A stretch of DNA of 34,808 bases. Source: Deltaproteobacteria bacterium (GTDB lineage: Bacteria > Myxococcota_A > Polyangia > DRWM01 > JAAZOP01). Shown one piece after another: positions 27,825-34,808 of the stretch (the stretch's first letter is position 1; the number at the start of each line of letters is the position of its first letter). The DNA is taken from assembly GCA_016218815.1 (NCBI GenBank), contig JACRCX010000108.1, forward strand, positions 1 to 34,808, given 5' to 3'. The notes beneath the pieces are model-generated. The model had not been told where the DNA came from. It worked only from the letters and a program-made list of their open reading frames with translations, and made no database searches. The translations under genes were made by a program, and so were the position numbers.

Positions 27825-28532
27825 TTGAGGACGTTGTTGCGCCGGGTGTGGGGGAGGATCGACGGGCCGTTGGGGGCGCCGCCGGGCGGGGGATTGGTGG
27901 AGTCGCGGGGGGCGCGGGTGGGCGTGGCGGTGCTGGCGGCGGTGCTGGTGGGGTTCGACTTCGCGGCGCCGTTCGGGTTCGAGCCGGCCTGGGCGCGGTC
28001 GCTGCCGTTCGTGCTGGCGTTGCCGGTGTATGGACTTGGATGGGGCTGGAACGCCGAGGCGCTGGGGCTGCGGCTGCGGCCACGGCAGGGTTGGGGATGG
28101 TGGGTGAGGGTGGGGCTGGTGTTGGGGGGGCTCGTGCTGGTCGTGGTGGGGGTGGTGGGCGGGATCGGGCTGCTGGTGGGGGTGGAGTTGCCGGCGCCGG
28201 TGGTGGCGCCGTGGAGGGAGTGGGTGGAGTGGTTCCGGCAGGCGTGCTTGCAGGCGCCGCTGGTGGAGGAGGGGACGTACCGGTTCGTGCTGTGCCTGCC
28301 GCTGTTGGCGCTGCTCGGGCGGTGGCCGGCGATCCTGGGGAGTGCGGTGGTGTTCGCGCTGCTGCACGTGCGCTACGGGGTGGCGGCGCCGGACAATTTC
28401 GCCGGAGGGTTCGTCTTCGCGTGGTCGTACGTGGCGAGCGGCACGCTGGTGGTTCCGATCCTGATGCACGCGTGCGGCAACCTGTTCGTGATCGGGTCGC
28501 AGGCGGTGTATGCGTGGTGGATGGGGGGGTGA
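27825..28532 (+). CDS. CPBP (Abi/CAAX-type) intramembrane metalloprotease
   Basis: The 235-residue protein has about seven hydrophobic helices. The three CPBP active-site motifs are visible: E148-E149...R153 in APLVEEGTYRF, H181 in VVFALLHVRYG and H215/N219 in ILMHACGN. Family members are Rce1-like glutamic-type intramembrane proteases; bacterial roles include bacteriocin immunity and peptide-signal processing. The start is TTG at 27825; GTG at 27846 would fit equally well and loses only seven residues. It converges with the AbiEii gene and lies next to a defence cluster, which may be coincidence. Confidence 0.85.
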   Translation: MRTLLRRVWGRIDGPLGAPPGGGLVESRGARVGVAVLAAVLVGFDFAAPFGFEPAWARSLPFVLALPVYGLGWGWNAEALGLRLRPRQGWGWWVRVGLVLGGLVLVVVGVVGGIGLLVGVELPAPVVAPWREWVEWFRQACLQAPLVEEGTYRFVLCLPLLALLGRWPAILGSAVVFALLHVRYGVAAPDNFAGGFVFAWSYVASGTLVVPILMHACGNLFVIGSQAVYAWWMGG

Positions 28533-28575
28533 GCGGGGGGGGGGCGTTCGGCGGCCGGCGTTCGGCGGGCGCGAA

Positions 28576-29376
28576 TCACCCGCGGAGCAGCTTGTCGACG
28601 AGGTCCTGGCGCAGGTGTTCGAGATCGGACTGGCGCTCGAGGAAGGGCTTCACGTCGCGAAGGACGGAGTTCCAGTCGAGCGACTTGAGGCGGGCGCGCG
28701 CGGCCTTGCGCCAGCGGTGCGCGTCGGAGGGGTCGTGGCCGGTCTGGGCCAGGGCGTTGCGCAGGAGGTCGAGGTTGGGGGCGAGGCCGTGTTTTTCGGT
28801 GAGGTACCAGACGAGATCGAACCAGTCCCTGCCCTTGGGGTAGGGGCGGGTGAGCAGGGCGTGCAGCTTGCCGGCGAAGAGCGAGGGGAGATCGTGGTGG
28901 CGCAAGGCGATGGGGAAGAAGCGCTGGACCAGGGTCGTCTCGACGACGGCGCCGTCGGGCGGGGCGAGGTCGATCTCGACCTTCACCTTGAGGGCGAGCC
29001 GCGGGTCGGAGGACCAGCCGACGTCCCTGGGGAGAGCGTCGAGGCGGAACCACCAGCTCGCCACGTTCCGGGCGGAGCGGGTTTTCACGGAAGCGGCGTA
29101 GCCGGCGTCGAGGAGCCCGGACGCGAGCCGTGGTGGGACGGACGGCAGGTCCGGGCGTCCGCCGCCGGCCGTGACATCGCAGAAGTCGAGGTTTTCGGAG
29201 AAGCGCGGGAGGGAGTGCAGGATGCGGAGGGCCATGCCGCCCAGGAAGGCGAGGCGCCTCATCGCGCCCTGCTCGTGGAGCAGGCGCAGGAGGTAGAGCT
29301 GGACGTACTCGCGGGCGGCGTGAGGGCGTTCCGTGACGGGTCTTGCGGCGACGACCTGGAGCAGATGGTCCTTCAT
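28576..29376 (-). CDS. AbiEii-family nucleotidyltransferase toxin
   Basis: This is the toxin of a type IV abortive-infection toxin-antitoxin pair. The 266-residue protein starts at the ATG at 29376, overlapping abiEi by 4 nt (ATGA). The nucleotidyltransferase core shows FLGGMALRI (44-52), RFSENLDFCD (58-67) and the later KVEIDLAP. The motif usually read as SxDxD appears as S60-E-N62-L-D64, with Asn at the first acidic position; I recall the same variant in related proteins, so activity is uncertain rather than lost. KLHALLTRPYPKGRDWFDLVWYL is a second conserved family segment. MenT-like enzymes of this group add nucleotides to tRNA. Confidence 0.88.
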   Translation of the reverse strand: MKDHLLQVVAARPVTERPHAAREYVQLYLLRLLHEQGAMRRLAFLGGMALRILHSLPRFSENLDFCDVTAGGGRPDLPSVPPRLASGLLDAGYAASVKTRSARNVASWWFRLDALPRDVGWSSDPRLALKVKVEIDLAPPDGAVVETTLVQRFFPIALRHHDLPSLFAGKLHALLTRPYPKGRDWFDLVWYLTEKHGLAPNLDLLRNALAQTGHDPSDAHRWRKAARARLKSLDWNSVLRDVKPFLERQSDLEHLRQDLVDKLLRG

Positions 29377-30008
29377 GGCGAGTCCTCCCGGACCGTGGTC
29401 GAGGCGAGGTCGAGGATGCGGCGGGCGGCGCGGACGACACGTGGCTTCCCGGAGAGGCGGGCCAGCTCGCGGAGGGCGGTGGGGTCGAGGGAATCGAGGT
29501 CGCCGAGGCGGAGCTCGGCGATGCGGGCGGCGGTGAACTCGCCGCGGGAGAGGTAGACGAGGTCGAGCAGGGCCTTCTCGGGGGTGGCGACGAGCGCCCG
29601 GTCCCGTCCGAGCGGCAGCTCGCGGTAGCCGGTGAACCAGGAGCGCTTGACGTGGCGGTAGTCGAAGTCGCCTAGCGGGGTCGTGACGAGTCCGGGTCGG
29701 CCGGTGGTGACGGACTGCACGAGGGGGACCGCTTCGGGGATCAGGCCGTGGATGGAGAGGGCGCGTTCGAGGCTGACGTAGGAGGGTGTCCGGAGGAGGT
29801 TGGCCGCGAGCTCGGGCGACCACGCGTGTCGCCTGCGGCGTGCGGGCAGGACGTAGCGGCCGCGGCCCAGGCGGACGAGCCTGCCGGCGGCGACCCAGCG
29901 TGAGAGCTGCACGGCCAGGGAGGCCGGATCGCGGCCGAGGGCGGCGAGGACGCCGGCATCGATGAGGGGGAGATCGGCGACGGCGTCCACGAACTCGTCG
30001 TATTTCAC
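29373..30008 (-). CDS. AbiEi-family antitoxin/transcriptional regulator
   Basis: The 211-residue protein starts at GTG (30006-30008). It has an N-terminal winged-helix domain (about 1-60, LIDAGVLAALGRDPASLAVQLSRWVAAGRLVRLGRGRYVL). A C-terminal AbiEi domain follows (LRTPSYVSLERALSIHGLIPEAV, TPEKALLDLVYLSRGE, YRHVKRSWFTGYRE). AbiEi proteins neutralise AbiEii and repress their own operon from inverted repeats; a candidate site lies just upstream at 30029. The gene overlaps the toxin by 4 nt, the usual coupling for this pair. Confidence 0.9.
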   Translation of the reverse strand: MKYDEFVDAVADLPLIDAGVLAALGRDPASLAVQLSRWVAAGRLVRLGRGRYVLPARRRRHAWSPELAANLLRTPSYVSLERALSIHGLIPEAVPLVQSVTTGRPGLVTTPLGDFDYRHVKRSWFTGYRELPLGRDRALVATPEKALLDLVYLSRGEFTAARIAELRLGDLDSLDPTALRELARLSGKPRVVRAARRILDLASTTVREDSP

Positions 30009-30028
30009 GGAGCGAACCTATCACGATT

Positions 30029-30039
30029 GATAAGTTATC
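30029..30039. promoter_or_regulatory. Candidate AbiEi operator
   Basis: GATAAGTTATC is a perfect odd palindrome 21 nt upstream of the AbiEi start, inside the only AT-rich stretch of this area (CGATTGATAAGTTATCGCAAT). The flanks extend the symmetry partly (ATTG/CAAT). It overlaps the likely promoter of the pair (on the minus strand TTGCGA, 17 nt, TAGGTT). Confidence 0.5.
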
Positions 30040-30082
30040 GCAATGACTGTCAGCAGGAGGTGTGGCGATGCGAGATGCGGCG

Positions 30083-30679
30083 TCAGGGATGAGCCCACCG
30101 TCGAAGGGCCGTGACCGCCTTGGCCAGACTGGGGCTGACGCCCGAAGCGACACCAGGACGCCACTCGCCCGTGGCGAACTCGATCACCCGAGCGGCAAAC
30201 CCGGGACCGACGCGGGCGGTCGTACCCACGGCAGGGACCATGTCATCGCGAATCGCGCGCTTGCGGGAGTACCTTGCCAAGCCGACCAGGACGGCCTTGG
30301 GATCGTCCAGGTCGTCCGGTCGCGGAGGGACCAGGGAGCGGCGAACACCGAGGAAACCGGCCAGCGGCACGGCGTCCGCCATCAGCCACGCTTCGGTCGC
30401 GCGTACGGCGATCCGCAGGCACATCCTGGCTGCGGGACGCGGAAGGCGGCGGCCGATCAGTTCCGGGGCGCACTCCCCGTCGTGGTCCAGGTCGCGGAGC
30501 ACCAGCCACTCGTGGTGCCTGGCGGCAGCGTTGTAGCCGCCCAGCCGTACGTCCAGCCTGGCCTTGCCTGAAGTGATGTGCTCGGGCCCGGAATCGAACC
30601 CGACATGCTGGAGCAGACGTCGCGCGACCGGGACGTCGGTCAACCCCTCGACAGCGACCGTGACGAACAGCGGGGGCAT
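30083..30679 (-). CDS. TOPRIM-like protein, probable partner of an AAA ATPase
   Basis: The 198-residue protein has E11 in VAVEGLTDVPVARRLL and D63-L-D65 in LVLRDLDHDGEC. The Glu and the DxD are spaced as in TOPRIM domains. The second half carries AVRATEAWLMADAVPLAGFLGVR (about 91-113) and DDMVPAVGTTARVGPGFAARVIEFATGEWR. Proteins of this kind commonly follow an AAA ATPase in two-gene defence cassettes (as in OLD/PARIS-type systems), but I could not assign this one to a named family. It starts 3 nt after the stop of an ATPase remnant. The ATG is at 30679 with a poor Shine-Dalgarno, so it depended on translational coupling. The gene appears intact although its partner is broken. Confidence 0.7.
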   Translation of the reverse strand: MPPLFVTVAVEGLTDVPVARRLLQHVGFDSGPEHITSGKARLDVRLGGYNAAARHHEWLVLRDLDHDGECAPELIGRRLPRPAARMCLRIAVRATEAWLMADAVPLAGFLGVRRSLVPPRPDDLDDPKAVLVGLARYSRKRAIRDDMVPAVGTTARVGPGFAARVIEFATGEWRPGVASGVSPSLAKAVTALRRWAHP

Positions 30680-30682
30680 GGC

Positions 30683-30951
30683 CTACGAGGACACCAGGAG
30701 GAGCTGTTCGGGACGGGCCGGGGCGGCACGCGGCAACACGGCATCGGCCATCGAGGCACCTGCGGCCAACAGGGCGACGATCTCCCGATCGCCGCTGGCG
30801 ACGCTGACGCTGGTGTCTTCCTTGGACGGGACGAGCAGAAGGACCTCCTCGGGCGCGATTCCGTCGTCGGACAGGAGCTCGGACGAGTGCGTGCTCACGA
30901 AGACCTGGCGAGTGGAGCCAATTCTCCAGCTTGAGGTGCGTGAACCTCATC
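30683..30951 (-). pseudogene. Remnant of an AAA/ABC-type ATPase with internal deletion
   Basis: On the minus strand the reading starts at ATG 30951 (behind AGGAAGG) with MRFTHLKLENW, the usual N-terminus of SMC/OLD-like AAA ATPases. After residue 11 the frame shifts. The downstream frame resumes as RQVFVSTHSSELLSDDGIAPEEV, the D-loop/His-switch end of the same kind of ATPase (canonical S/T-THSPELL), and ends in TAG at 30683. The span is 269 bp, not a multiple of three. Walker A and B regions are missing, so about 1 kb has been lost in an out-of-frame deletion. The C-terminal ~70 residues could still be read from a GTG at 30898. It lies 3 nt before the TOPRIM-like gene. Confidence 0.75.
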
Positions 30952-30963
30952 CTTCGCCTTCCT

Positions 30964-30997
30964 GGGCCCGCGACAGGCACCGGCGGTCGCGGGTCCC
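30964..30997. other. Strong GC-rich stem-loop upstream of the ATPase remnant
   Basis: GGGCCCGCGAC and GTCGCGGGTCCC pair with one bulged base around an 11-nt loop. It lies 13 bp upstream of the remnant's ATG and about 90 nt after the stop of the IgGFc-binding-like gene; it could be a terminator for that gene without a U-tract. Confidence 0.4.
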
Positions 30998-31084
30998 ACG
31001 GAATCATGCGCCACGCGGGCGAGCGTTGTCCACCTGACGCCAGGTTGGGTGCCCGGCGGAACCGGCGCGTCGCGCGTCGCCCGA

Positions 31085-33019
31085 TCAGATGAGGATGGTG
31101 ATGGGTTCGAGGTTGAGGCCGGCGGGGTAGGCGTAGGAGGTGAAGCTGCCGAGGCCGTAGGTGATCATGCCGAAGGGTTCGGCGCCGGAGATGGTGTGGG
31201 TGCCGCCGGCGATCGGGACGATGCCGACCTCGCGCCCGCCGACGGGGTCCCAGGAGACGGAGACGGCGGAGCCGTCGAGGGTGAGGGCCATGCCGGGGGG
31301 GCGGATGACGAGGACCCAGGACTGGCCGTTGGTGCCCGCGTTGTAGGAGGCGGGGGCCGTGAAGATGTAGTCGCTGCGAAACTGCTCGTTGGGCACCAGC
31401 ACGGTCATGGCGGGGTCGCCGCGCGCGGCGTCGGGGTCGGGGTAGTACTGGCCGACGAGGAACTGGCCGACCTGGACGGCCTGGGAGGCGGTGACGTGGA
31501 ACGGCTCCCAGGCCATGAACTCGACCCATTCGTACGCGGCGAGGTCGACCTCGCCGATGTCGCCCTGGGGCGGGTCGACGCTGATGTGGGTGCCGTCGAA
31601 GGCGGCGACGACGCGGACGAGGTTCTCGCCGGGGCCGCCGTTGTCGGTCATGGGCCGGCTGACGTACTCCTTGCCCCAGGTCTGGATCGGGGCGAGCTGG
31701 ACCTCGAGGTGATCGCAGGCCTGGCTGGTGTAGGGGACGTAGGCGCAGACGTGGCCGCCGAAGACCTGGACGGGGTGGTTGGCGCGGATGCGGCTGCCGG
31801 TCAAGTCGTGTTCGAACTCGAAGCAGGTGTCGAGGTAGTCGCAGATGCCGAAGGTGCAGTCCTCCTCGCGGGACCAGCCGGGCCGGTCGTCGCGGCATTC
31901 CGGCACGCCGCCGGCGGCGACGTGGACGACCTCGCCGCGCTGGAGGGTGAAGCGGATGGTGCCCCAGGGGTCGGTGTCGTCGAAGCGTCCGGTGGCCTCG
32001 CGGGCGGTGAAGCCGGTGACCTCGATCTCGACGTCGGTGGGTTCGGGGGCGATGCCGACGACGGCGATGTAGTCGGGGTAGGACATGAAGGTGGGCGGGG
32101 TGGGGAAGGTGCCGGTGGTCCCGGTGGCGCGGGAGAAGGGGACGTAGGTGAGGCCGACGTAGTCGCCGGTGAGGACGTGGGAGGGGAGGAGGAGGGTGGC
32201 GTCGTTGGTGTACGAGAACGTGGGGCCCAAGGTGGGGTCGGTGACGGAGTACTCGAAGGGGTTGAACTGCGAGACGGTGACGGGGAGATCGGAGCGGAGG
32301 CGGTAGGCGCCGTCGGTCTTGGCGATGCTGGTCCAGCTACTGCCGGGGATGCCGAACGACTGGCCGTCGATCCACGGCAGGGGGATTTCGGAGAGGCGAC
32401 CGGGTTCGACGGTGCCGGTGTAGACCTCGGTCGCGCCGCGGGTGACGCGGATGTTGGCGGTCGCGGCGTTCGGGTTGGCGACGACGACGCGGAAGTCGAA
32501 GAGGGTGGGGTTGAGCTCGGCGGTGTTGGCCAGGGGAGTCGGCCAGTATTCGCAGCCGACGTAGGAGTGGGTGGATTCGGCCTCGCCGCAGGCGTCGGCG
32601 CAGTAGCCGGTGGCGATGCAGACGGAGCCCCACTCGGAGCAGTCGCGGCCGGTGATCCACTGGGCGCCGTCGGGCGAGCAGAACATGGAGACGGTGCCTT
32701 CGCAGCGTCGCGTATTCGGGTCGCACAGGACGCAGCCCAGGGCGGGGTCGCATTCGTGGTCGCACGCGGTCTCGTTGATCCGGCTGTAGCCGTCGTCGCC
32801 GCACTGGTAGCGGACGGTGCCGAAGCAGTTCCATTCGCCGGGGATGCAGGCGAACGGGACGTCGGCGTCGCCGGCGTCATCGCCGGGGGTGTCGGGGCCG
32901 GCGTCGGAGTCGGTGCGTGCGTCGTCGCGGCGGACGTCGGTCTGTCCGCCGTCGTCGCCGGGGGCGCAGGCGGCGGCGAGCAGGGGGAGGAGGATGATCA
33001 AGCGGCTTGCGGCGTGCAT
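31085..33019 (-). CDS. IgGFc-binding-like lipoprotein
   Basis: The 644-residue protein starts at the ATG at 33019 after AAAAGGAGA. The lipobox LAAAC puts the lipidated Cys at 18, followed by an Asp-rich linker (DVRRDDARTDSDAGPDTPG). A Cys-rich block (about 58-155) with repeated EGTVSMFCSPDGAQW-like units (C-x-G-x4-Y/F-C) follows. The main domain (about 160-640) resembles the IgGFc-binding protein N-terminal domain: YWPTPLANTAELNPTLFDFRVVVANPNAATANIRV, QFNPFEYSVTDPTLGPTFSYTNDATLLLPSHVLTGDY, and SRIRANHPVQVFGGHVCAYVPY. The family is common on surfaces of myxobacteria; ligand binding in bacteria is unproven. It is the second gene of an operon with the PSI-repeat gene, 17 bp upstream. Confidence 0.88.
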   Translation of the reverse strand: MHAASRLIILLPLLAAACAPGDDGGQTDVRRDDARTDSDAGPDTPGDDAGDADVPFACIPGEWNCFGTVRYQCGDDGYSRINETACDHECDPALGCVLCDPNTRRCEGTVSMFCSPDGAQWITGRDCSEWGSVCIATGYCADACGEAESTHSYVGCEYWPTPLANTAELNPTLFDFRVVVANPNAATANIRVTRGATEVYTGTVEPGRLSEIPLPWIDGQSFGIPGSSWTSIAKTDGAYRLRSDLPVTVSQFNPFEYSVTDPTLGPTFSYTNDATLLLPSHVLTGDYVGLTYVPFSRATGTTGTFPTPPTFMSYPDYIAVVGIAPEPTDVEIEVTGFTAREATGRFDDTDPWGTIRFTLQRGEVVHVAAGGVPECRDDRPGWSREEDCTFGICDYLDTCFEFEHDLTGSRIRANHPVQVFGGHVCAYVPYTSQACDHLEVQLAPIQTWGKEYVSRPMTDNGGPGENLVRVVAAFDGTHISVDPPQGDIGEVDLAAYEWVEFMAWEPFHVTASQAVQVGQFLVGQYYPDPDAARGDPAMTVLVPNEQFRSDYIFTAPASYNAGTNGQSWVLVIRPPGMALTLDGSAVSVSWDPVGGREVGIVPIAGGTHTISGAEPFGMITYGLGSFTSYAYPAGLNLEPITILI

Positions 33020-33036
33020 GGTGGTCTCCTTTTCCC

Positions 33037-34808
33037 TCAGCATTCGGTGCTCAGGTAGCGCCAATCGTAGCAGGAGCCGGCGTCGGGTCCGGAGGAGCCG
33101 CCGGTGATGCAGGTCCAGGAGTCCTCGCACCAGCCGCAGGCGCTATCTCCGGTGCAGGCGGCGCAGTCCAGGAGGTCGTTGCAGGGATCGGGGGGTGGGG
33201 CGCATTCGGAGGTCGAGTAGCGCCAATCGGAGCAGGAGCCGGCGTCGGGTCCGGAGGGTCCGCCGGTCAGGCAGGCCCAGGAGGAGTCGCACCAGCCGCA
33301 GGCGGCGTCTCCGGTGCAGGCGTCGCAGTCGCCGTGGGCGTCGCAGGGATCGGGAGGCGGCGCGCAATCCTCGGCGTAGTAGTTCCAGTCGGCGCAGGCG
33401 CCGACGTCGGGTCGCGTGGGACCGCCGGACAAGCAGGTCCAGGAGTCGCCGCACCAGCCGCAGCTCCCGGTCGTCGTGCACGACTCGCAGTCGGTCGTTC
33501 CTGCGCACTCGTCGGTGGCGCAGGCGGAGGGGAGCCAGGTCCAGGCGGTGCACGAGCCGGCGGCGGGTCCGCTCGAGGTGCCGGAGAGGCAGCCGGTGCC
33601 GTCGTCGCACCAGCCGCAGCCGGCCTCGATGGTGCAGGTGCCGCACGAGTCGCTCGTGGCGCAGGGATCGGCGGGGGTGGTGCAGGAGGCGCTGTACCAG
33701 CGCCAGTCGTCGCAGGAGCCGGCAGCGGGACCGGCGCCGGCGCCTTGCACGCAGGTGGCGCTCGCGGCGCACCAGCCGCAGTCGAGGACGGCGGTGCAGG
33801 CGTCGCAGGAGTCGTGGTCGTTGCAGGGGTCGGTGGTGGAGCCGCCGCAGGAGCTGGCGAGCCACGACCAGCCGGTGCAGGAGCCGGTGGACGGACCGGA
33901 GATGGAGCCGGTGCGGCAGGAGGCGTCGTCGTCGCACCAGCCGCAGCTCGCGCGTCCGGTGCAGGGGTCGCAGGCGGCGGAGTCGCCGCAGGGATCCGCG
34001 GGCGCGGTCGAGGTGCAGGCATCGCCGGTGCAGGTGAGGCCGGCGCAGCAGTCGTCGGTCAGGGTGCAGATGTCGGAGCCGGGCTGGCAGGCGCAGCGGC
34101 CGGCGACGCACGACATCCAGCCGCAGCAATCGGCGCTGGAGGTGCAGGTGCCGTTGGCTTCGACGCAGCAGAGGGAGTCCTCGGGGCTGGCGCGGCAGGA
34201 GAGGCCGGTGCAGCAGCCGCCGCCGGAGCAGGCCTCGCCGGCGGGGGTGCAGGACGCGGAGCGTTCGCAGCGGTCGGAGGCGTTGCAGTCGAGGCCCGAG
34301 CGGCAGCGTTCGCCGGTGGAGCAGCACGCTTCGCCTTCGGCGCCGCAGGGAGCGGCTTCGCAGGTCCCGCCGGTGCAGGAGCCGGAGCAGCGGTTGCCGC
34401 AGGTGCCGCAGTTGCGCGGGTCGCGGTCGGTGTCGGTGCACGCGCCGCCGCAGCAGCTCGCGCCGGCCTCGGTGCAGGTCGTGCCGGAGCAGCAGGGCTG
34501 GCCGAGCGTTCCGCAGGCGTCGGGGGCGGTGTTGCAGGTCCCGCCGTCGCAGACGAGACCCTCGTTGCAGGCGGTGCCGGAGCAGCAGGGCTGGCGCGGC
34601 CCGCCGCAGGAGGGAGCGGTATTGCAAGTGCCGCCCTCGCACACGAGGCCGGAGGCGCAGGCGGTGCCGCCGCAGCAGGGCTGGCGGGAGCCGCCGCAGG
34701 CGGCAGGCGGGACGCAGGAGGAGCGCTCGCAGACGAGGCCCGAGCGGCAGGCGTCGCCGGAGCAGCAGGGCTGGCGCTCGCCGCCGCAGGCGGGTTCGGC
34801 GGCGCAGC
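33037..34808 (-). CDS. Cys-rich surface protein with PSI/plexin-like repeats (5' end outside the window)
   Basis: The frame is open to the right edge, giving 590 residues without the N-terminus. Its N-terminal visible part has at least four copies of a unit of about 30 residues, CGG.RQPCCSGTAC..GLVCEGGTC. An irregular Cys-rich zone follows (CCTGLSCRASPEDSLCC and similar). The last ~330 residues hold six PSI-like units, each with D.C..C......CGWC......C..G...GP..GSC..W.......C. The repeats are so similar that they look recently expanded. PSI domains usually stiffen extracellular stalks. The stop at 33037 is 17 bp before the IgGFc-binding-like gene, which suggests coexpression. Confidence 0.85.
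   Translation of the reverse strand, partial: CAAEPACGGERQPCCSGDACRSGLVCERSSCVPPAACGGSRQPCCGGTACASGLVCEGGTCNTAPSCGGPRQPCCSGTACNEGLVCDGGTCNTAPDACGTLGQPCCSGTTCTEAGASCCGGACTDTDRDPRNCGTCGNRCSGSCTGGTCEAAPCGAEGEACCSTGERCRSGLDCNASDRCERSASCTPAGEACSGGGCCTGLSCRASPEDSLCCVEANGTCTSSADCCGWMSCVAGRCACQPGSDICTLTDDCCAGLTCTGDACTSTAPADPCGDSAACDPCTGRASCGWCDDDASCRTGSISGPSTGSCTGWSWLASSCGGSTTDPCNDHDSCDACTAVLDCGWCAASATCVQGAGAGPAAGSCDDWRWYSASCTTPADPCATSDSCGTCTIEAGCGWCDDGTGCLSGTSSGPAAGSCTAWTWLPSACATDECAGTTDCESCTTTGSCGWCGDSWTCLSGGPTRPDVGACADWNYYAEDCAPPPDPCDAHGDCDACTGDAACGWCDSSWACLTGGPSGPDAGSCSDWRYSTSECAPPPDPCNDLLDCAACTGDSACGWCEDSWTCITGGSSGPDAGSCYDWRYLSTEC

Noticed and set aside
31049..33058. A 669-codon plus-strand frame opposite the IgGFc-binding-like gene
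   Set aside because: Gly/Val/Asp-rich composition with no recognisable domain; the minus-strand gene has a lipobox and family motifs.
1..34808. tRNA, rRNA or known ncRNA genes
   Set aside because: No cloverleaf with the usual T-arm sequence, no rRNA-like conserved stretch and no familiar riboswitch motif was recognised on either strand; a covariance-model search was not possible.

Overview
The window is very GC-rich DNA, packed with genes on both strands. I take it to come from a Myxococcota-like (former deltaproteobacterial) lineage. The evidence is an unusual density of secreted Cys-rich lipoproteins with MopE-like, IgGFc-binding-like and PSI/plexin-like repeats and Asp/Ala-rich linkers after the lipobox, together with a group-2 sigma-70 factor, TPR proteins and a FecR-domain lipoprotein. 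No rRNA, tRNA, CRISPR array or insertion sequence was recognised, and the taxon is an inference.

Layout. 1-1026: the tail of an unknown gene, G-rich 9-bp arrays and a zinc-ribbon membrane protein. 1111-4393 (minus): lipoprotein, asnS and an isochorismatase-fold hydrolase. 4528-6958 (plus): a modABC molybdate/tungstate transporter operon with overlapping genes. 6981-8840 (minus): a Cys-rich lipoprotein with beta-sandwich-like domains. 8896-9669 (minus): a CooC-type nickel-insertion ATPase without any CODH gene in view, divergent from 9764-11050 (plus), a group-2 sigma factor. 11339-12847 (plus): an M23 peptidase with four LysM repeats. 12969-15755 (minus): a 928-residue MopE-like lipoprotein. 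15960-17582 (plus): pyrG, followed by another Cys-rich lipoprotein. 18751-19727 (minus): two tandem retropepsin-like aspartic protease genes that share duplicated upstream DNA. 20043-22064 (plus): a 3-hydroxyacyl-CoA dehydrogenase/enoyl-CoA hydratase fusion in the archaeal domain order. 22159-23258 (minus): a small Cys-rich secreted protein and a METTL-type methyltransferase. 23509-27673 (plus): a FecR lipoprotein and a TPR protein with a degenerate M48-like domain. 27825-30951: a CPBP membrane protease, an AbiEi/AbiEii type IV toxin-antitoxin pair, and a TOPRIM-like gene next to the remnant of its probable AAA ATPase partner; this is a small, partly decayed defence cluster. 31085-34808 (minus): an IgGFc-binding-like lipoprotein and a Cys-rich PSI-repeat surface protein that runs off the window.

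The most unusual layer is not a gene. At least five families of short dispersed repeats (called A-E here) fill the intergenic spaces. A and B are arrays of related 9-mers (core CGCTGAG or CGCAAAG) that mostly lie just 3' of stop codons in the sense orientation. Two identical 49-bp A copies form a perfect inverted repeat around a 244-bp spacer at 25154-25495. Family D lies inside two genes, read in different frames. Two further signals may reflect expression control: the sigma-factor ribosome binding site lies in the loop of a perfect 7-bp hairpin ending at its start codon, and several housekeeping genes without a Shine-Dalgarno sequence have promoter-like -10 elements 6-8 nt before the ATG, which suggests leaderless mRNAs.
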